Part shown: piece after piece, positions 44,181-46,407 of the stretch
Layout of the letters: each line of letters begins with the position of its first letter
How positions within the stretch are numbered: position 1 is the first letter of the stretch
NCBI GenBank assembly: GCA_002104895.1
Contig: MCFG01000262.1
Coordinates: 50,001-96,407 of the forward strand
Reading direction: 5' to 3'
From: Anaeromyces robustus
Lineage: Eukaryota; Neocallimastigomycota; Neocallimastigomycetes; Neocallimastigales; Neocallimastigaceae
DNA length: 46,407 nucleotides
Notes under the pieces: generated by a model
Seen by the model: the letters and a program-made list of their open reading frames with translations, nothing else
What the model was told of the DNA's origin: nothing
The model's database searches: none
Translations under genes and position numbers: made by a program

Positions 44181-45274
44181 TATTAATATTACTTCAACAA
44201 TCTTATTATTTAATATTATTTTAATATATTCTTTTTTTTTTTTTAAATTTTTCTTTTTATATTTTCTAATAATAATATATAAATAATAATAATAATAATT
44301 TTATTATTATTTTTTAATAATCATTATTATTATTATATTATTATTATTATTATTATTAAAAGACTATATAATAAATATTTTAGTAATAATTTTTTTGTTT
44401 TTTCGATTTCTAAGAATTAGTTATAACATTAATATAATTAAATTTAATTAAATACATATATTATGAATATATTTTATAAAATTTGAAATTTAATTTAAAT
44501 TTGTATATAATTTTTTTTAATGAAATAAAAATTAAAAAAATAAAAAATAAAAACAAAAACAAAAACTAAATTTAAAACAATAAATTATAATGTTCATACA
44601 CTTTCTTTTCTGTATAGAAAACTAGTTAAAAAAAAATAATATCTAAAATAAATAATATATAATTTTATTATTAATATTATTAAAATAATAAACATAATAA
44701 TATAATATTTTTTTTTTCTGAATTTTTTATTTGAATGGGTGAAATATTCTTTTTTTTTGTTTTGTTTTAAATTGTAGCATATTTAATAATTTAATTTTTT
44801 TTTTTTTTCATTTTTTTATATTTACTTTAATTTGTGTTTTATTACATTTAAAATTCATTTATATTATATATTTTATTTAATAAATGATAATATAATATTA
44901 TAATAATAATATAATAATTAACAATGTTATTAATTATTAAAAAAAAAATATTGGTAATTATTATTATTATTTTTATTATTATTTGTTATTTTTTATTATT
45001 ATTATTATTAATTATTTATTATTATTTATTAATTATTAATTATTATTAATATTATTATTATTAATATTAATTATTATTGTTATTATTATTTAAATAACAA
45101 TACCAACAAAAATAATAGTGACTAAAACATGGGCTAAAAATATTTCGAAAATAATTAAATAATAATTAATACCAAGATGGATTATCTATTTATAATTACC
45201 AAGAATTATTAATTATTGATTAGAATATATTAATTATTATTATTACCAATGTTAATTATTTACCATTATTATTA

Positions 45275-45404
45275 TTAAAAAAAAAAGATAAAATCTAATA
45301 AATAAATAAATTTAATAAATATTAAAATAGTAAATAAATATCTTGGTAATTATTATTATTTAATATATTAAGATATATTTATTAGATTTTATCTTTTTTT
45401 TTAA
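45275..45404. repeat. Long inverted repeat, arms about 29 bp
   Basis: A left arm (45275-45304) containing AAAGATAAAATCTAATAAAT recurs inverted at 45375-45404 (ATTTATTAGATTTTATCTTT), with one base difference in the A/T-run. The spacer is about 70 bp. It could be a decayed TIR element or a recombination product; no target duplication was identified. Confidence 0.7.
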
Positions 45405-46407
45405 TTATACACCATATAATTACAATATAAGATTATTATTTTAATGATAATAATTAATAATAATAAAATATATTTGTAAAATATTTATTATAATTATTAC
45501 TGTTATTTCTACTTTGAGTTTTTTTTTAAATGAAAAATTAGACAATTAATATAAACTACTAATATATAATATAAAAAAAAAAAAGATATATAAAATACAC
45601 AGAAAAATAAAATACAAAAATAATAGAATAAAAATTAATTCTAATTTTTTTAATAATAATAATACCATTATTATTATTGTTAATTTGCTACACTATAAAT
45701 AATAGTGTTGTTATATTTAATTGTAACATTATTATAATTATAATTATAATATTTCTAATCTATTTGTATTCAAAATGTATTGAACTTTTCATTATGTTTT
45801 TTCTTAAACAATGACTTTATATTTATTTTATAGTAATTAGAATAAATAAATATATAACAATTATTAATAATGACAAATTATTATTATAACTTTTAATTAG
45901 TAATTAATAAATATTTTTTAATTTTAAAACAATGTTTATTTATGAATGAAACAGAAAAAAAAAAAAGAATAGAATAGAATAAAATAAAATAAAACAAGAC
46001 AAAATGTACAAAATGTCATAATAATAATATTTTACTTTAATACTATAGAAATTGGATAAAAAATAAAAATAAAGGCTTAGCAATATATAAATTATAAATT
46101 ATAAAATATATAAAATTAAAGTTTTTATCCTATTATTTTTTTTAATTTAAAATATAAAAAGATAAAAAAATAAAAATAATAATAATACAGTTTTCTTAAA
46201 GTTTAAAAAAAAAGTTTTAATTATTTAATTAATCCTCAAAATAAATAAATAAAAATTAAGTATAAAAAAAGTAAAAATTAAAAAATTAAAAAAAAAAAAA
46301 AAAAAACTAAACCGAGAACACTAAAAATTAAATAAAATAATATAGATTAGATATTATATTATAAAATATTGAAAAAAAAAATTTTTTTTATAAATATCGA
46401 AAAAATC

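Larger units (their letters stand above)
43788..46407. other. Gene-free A+T-rich right end
   Basis: 2.6 kb with no convincing exon on either strand. It holds a 9-bp tandem repeat (44136-44180), abundant ATT/AAT simple sequence and a large imperfect inverted repeat (45275-45404). If the cullin-like gene is intact, this would have to be intron. Confidence 0.55.

Noticed and set aside
45120-45240. Words like ACCAAG/CTTGG as ends of another transposable element
   Set aside because: Only short scattered matches occur, with no consistent ends or target duplication.

Overview
This window is eukaryotic nuclear DNA of extreme A+T content. Its genes contain many short GT-AG introns, long Asn runs read from AAT codons, A-tracts abutting start codons, and intergenic spacers made almost only of A and T. 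Gene content (fungal-type membrane J protein, V-ATPase subunit D, an Erf4/GOLGA7-type palmitoylation cofactor, a Yop1/REEP-like protein, a very large ankyrin protein) and the number of introns fit an anaerobic gut chytrid (Neocallimastigomycota) best. That assignment is an inference; a dictyostelid was considered and judged less likely.

Layout, left to right. At 110-538 lies an unrecognised coding fragment. It is followed at 959-1522 by a 564-bp non-autonomous DNA element with terminal inverted repeats and a 9-bp target duplication. After a gene-poor spacer comes a Yop1/REEP-like gene (5291-6907, +). Facing it is a very large minus-strand gene (7900-21309). I assembled it from 12 exons whose splice phases all agree; it encodes about 3,980 residues of disordered Asn/Ser/acidic sequence around a long coiled coil. 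Next on the minus strand are V-ATPase subunit D (8 exons, 22815-24935) and the Erf4/GOLGA7-like gene (2 exons, 26869-27450). The latter is divergent from a 19-exon plus-strand gene (28733-33701, 802 residues) that joins an intact cyclic-nucleotide-binding domain to a nucleoside phosphorylase/nucleosidase-like domain. A VanZ-like membrane protein (34398-35054, -) and a 1,177-residue ankyrin protein (36233-39766, +) share a divergent spacer holding a 72-unit tetranucleotide array. The right end has a membrane-anchored J-domain protein (40630-41977, -) and the C-terminal, neddylation-site part of a cullin (42924-43787, -). The rest of that cullin is not visible in the remaining 2.6 kb.

The genes do not form one pathway. 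Several act in endomembrane or cytoskeletal biology (REEP, V-ATPase D, Erf4-like, J protein, giant coiled coil), as expected for a random stretch of a eukaryotic genome. The most notable items are the cyclic-nucleotide-binding/nucleosidase-like fusion, the single giant scaffold gene that simple ORF calling breaks into about ten pieces, the transposable element with an intact target duplication, and the orphan cullin C-terminus. I saw no rRNA, convincing tRNA or CRISPR array.
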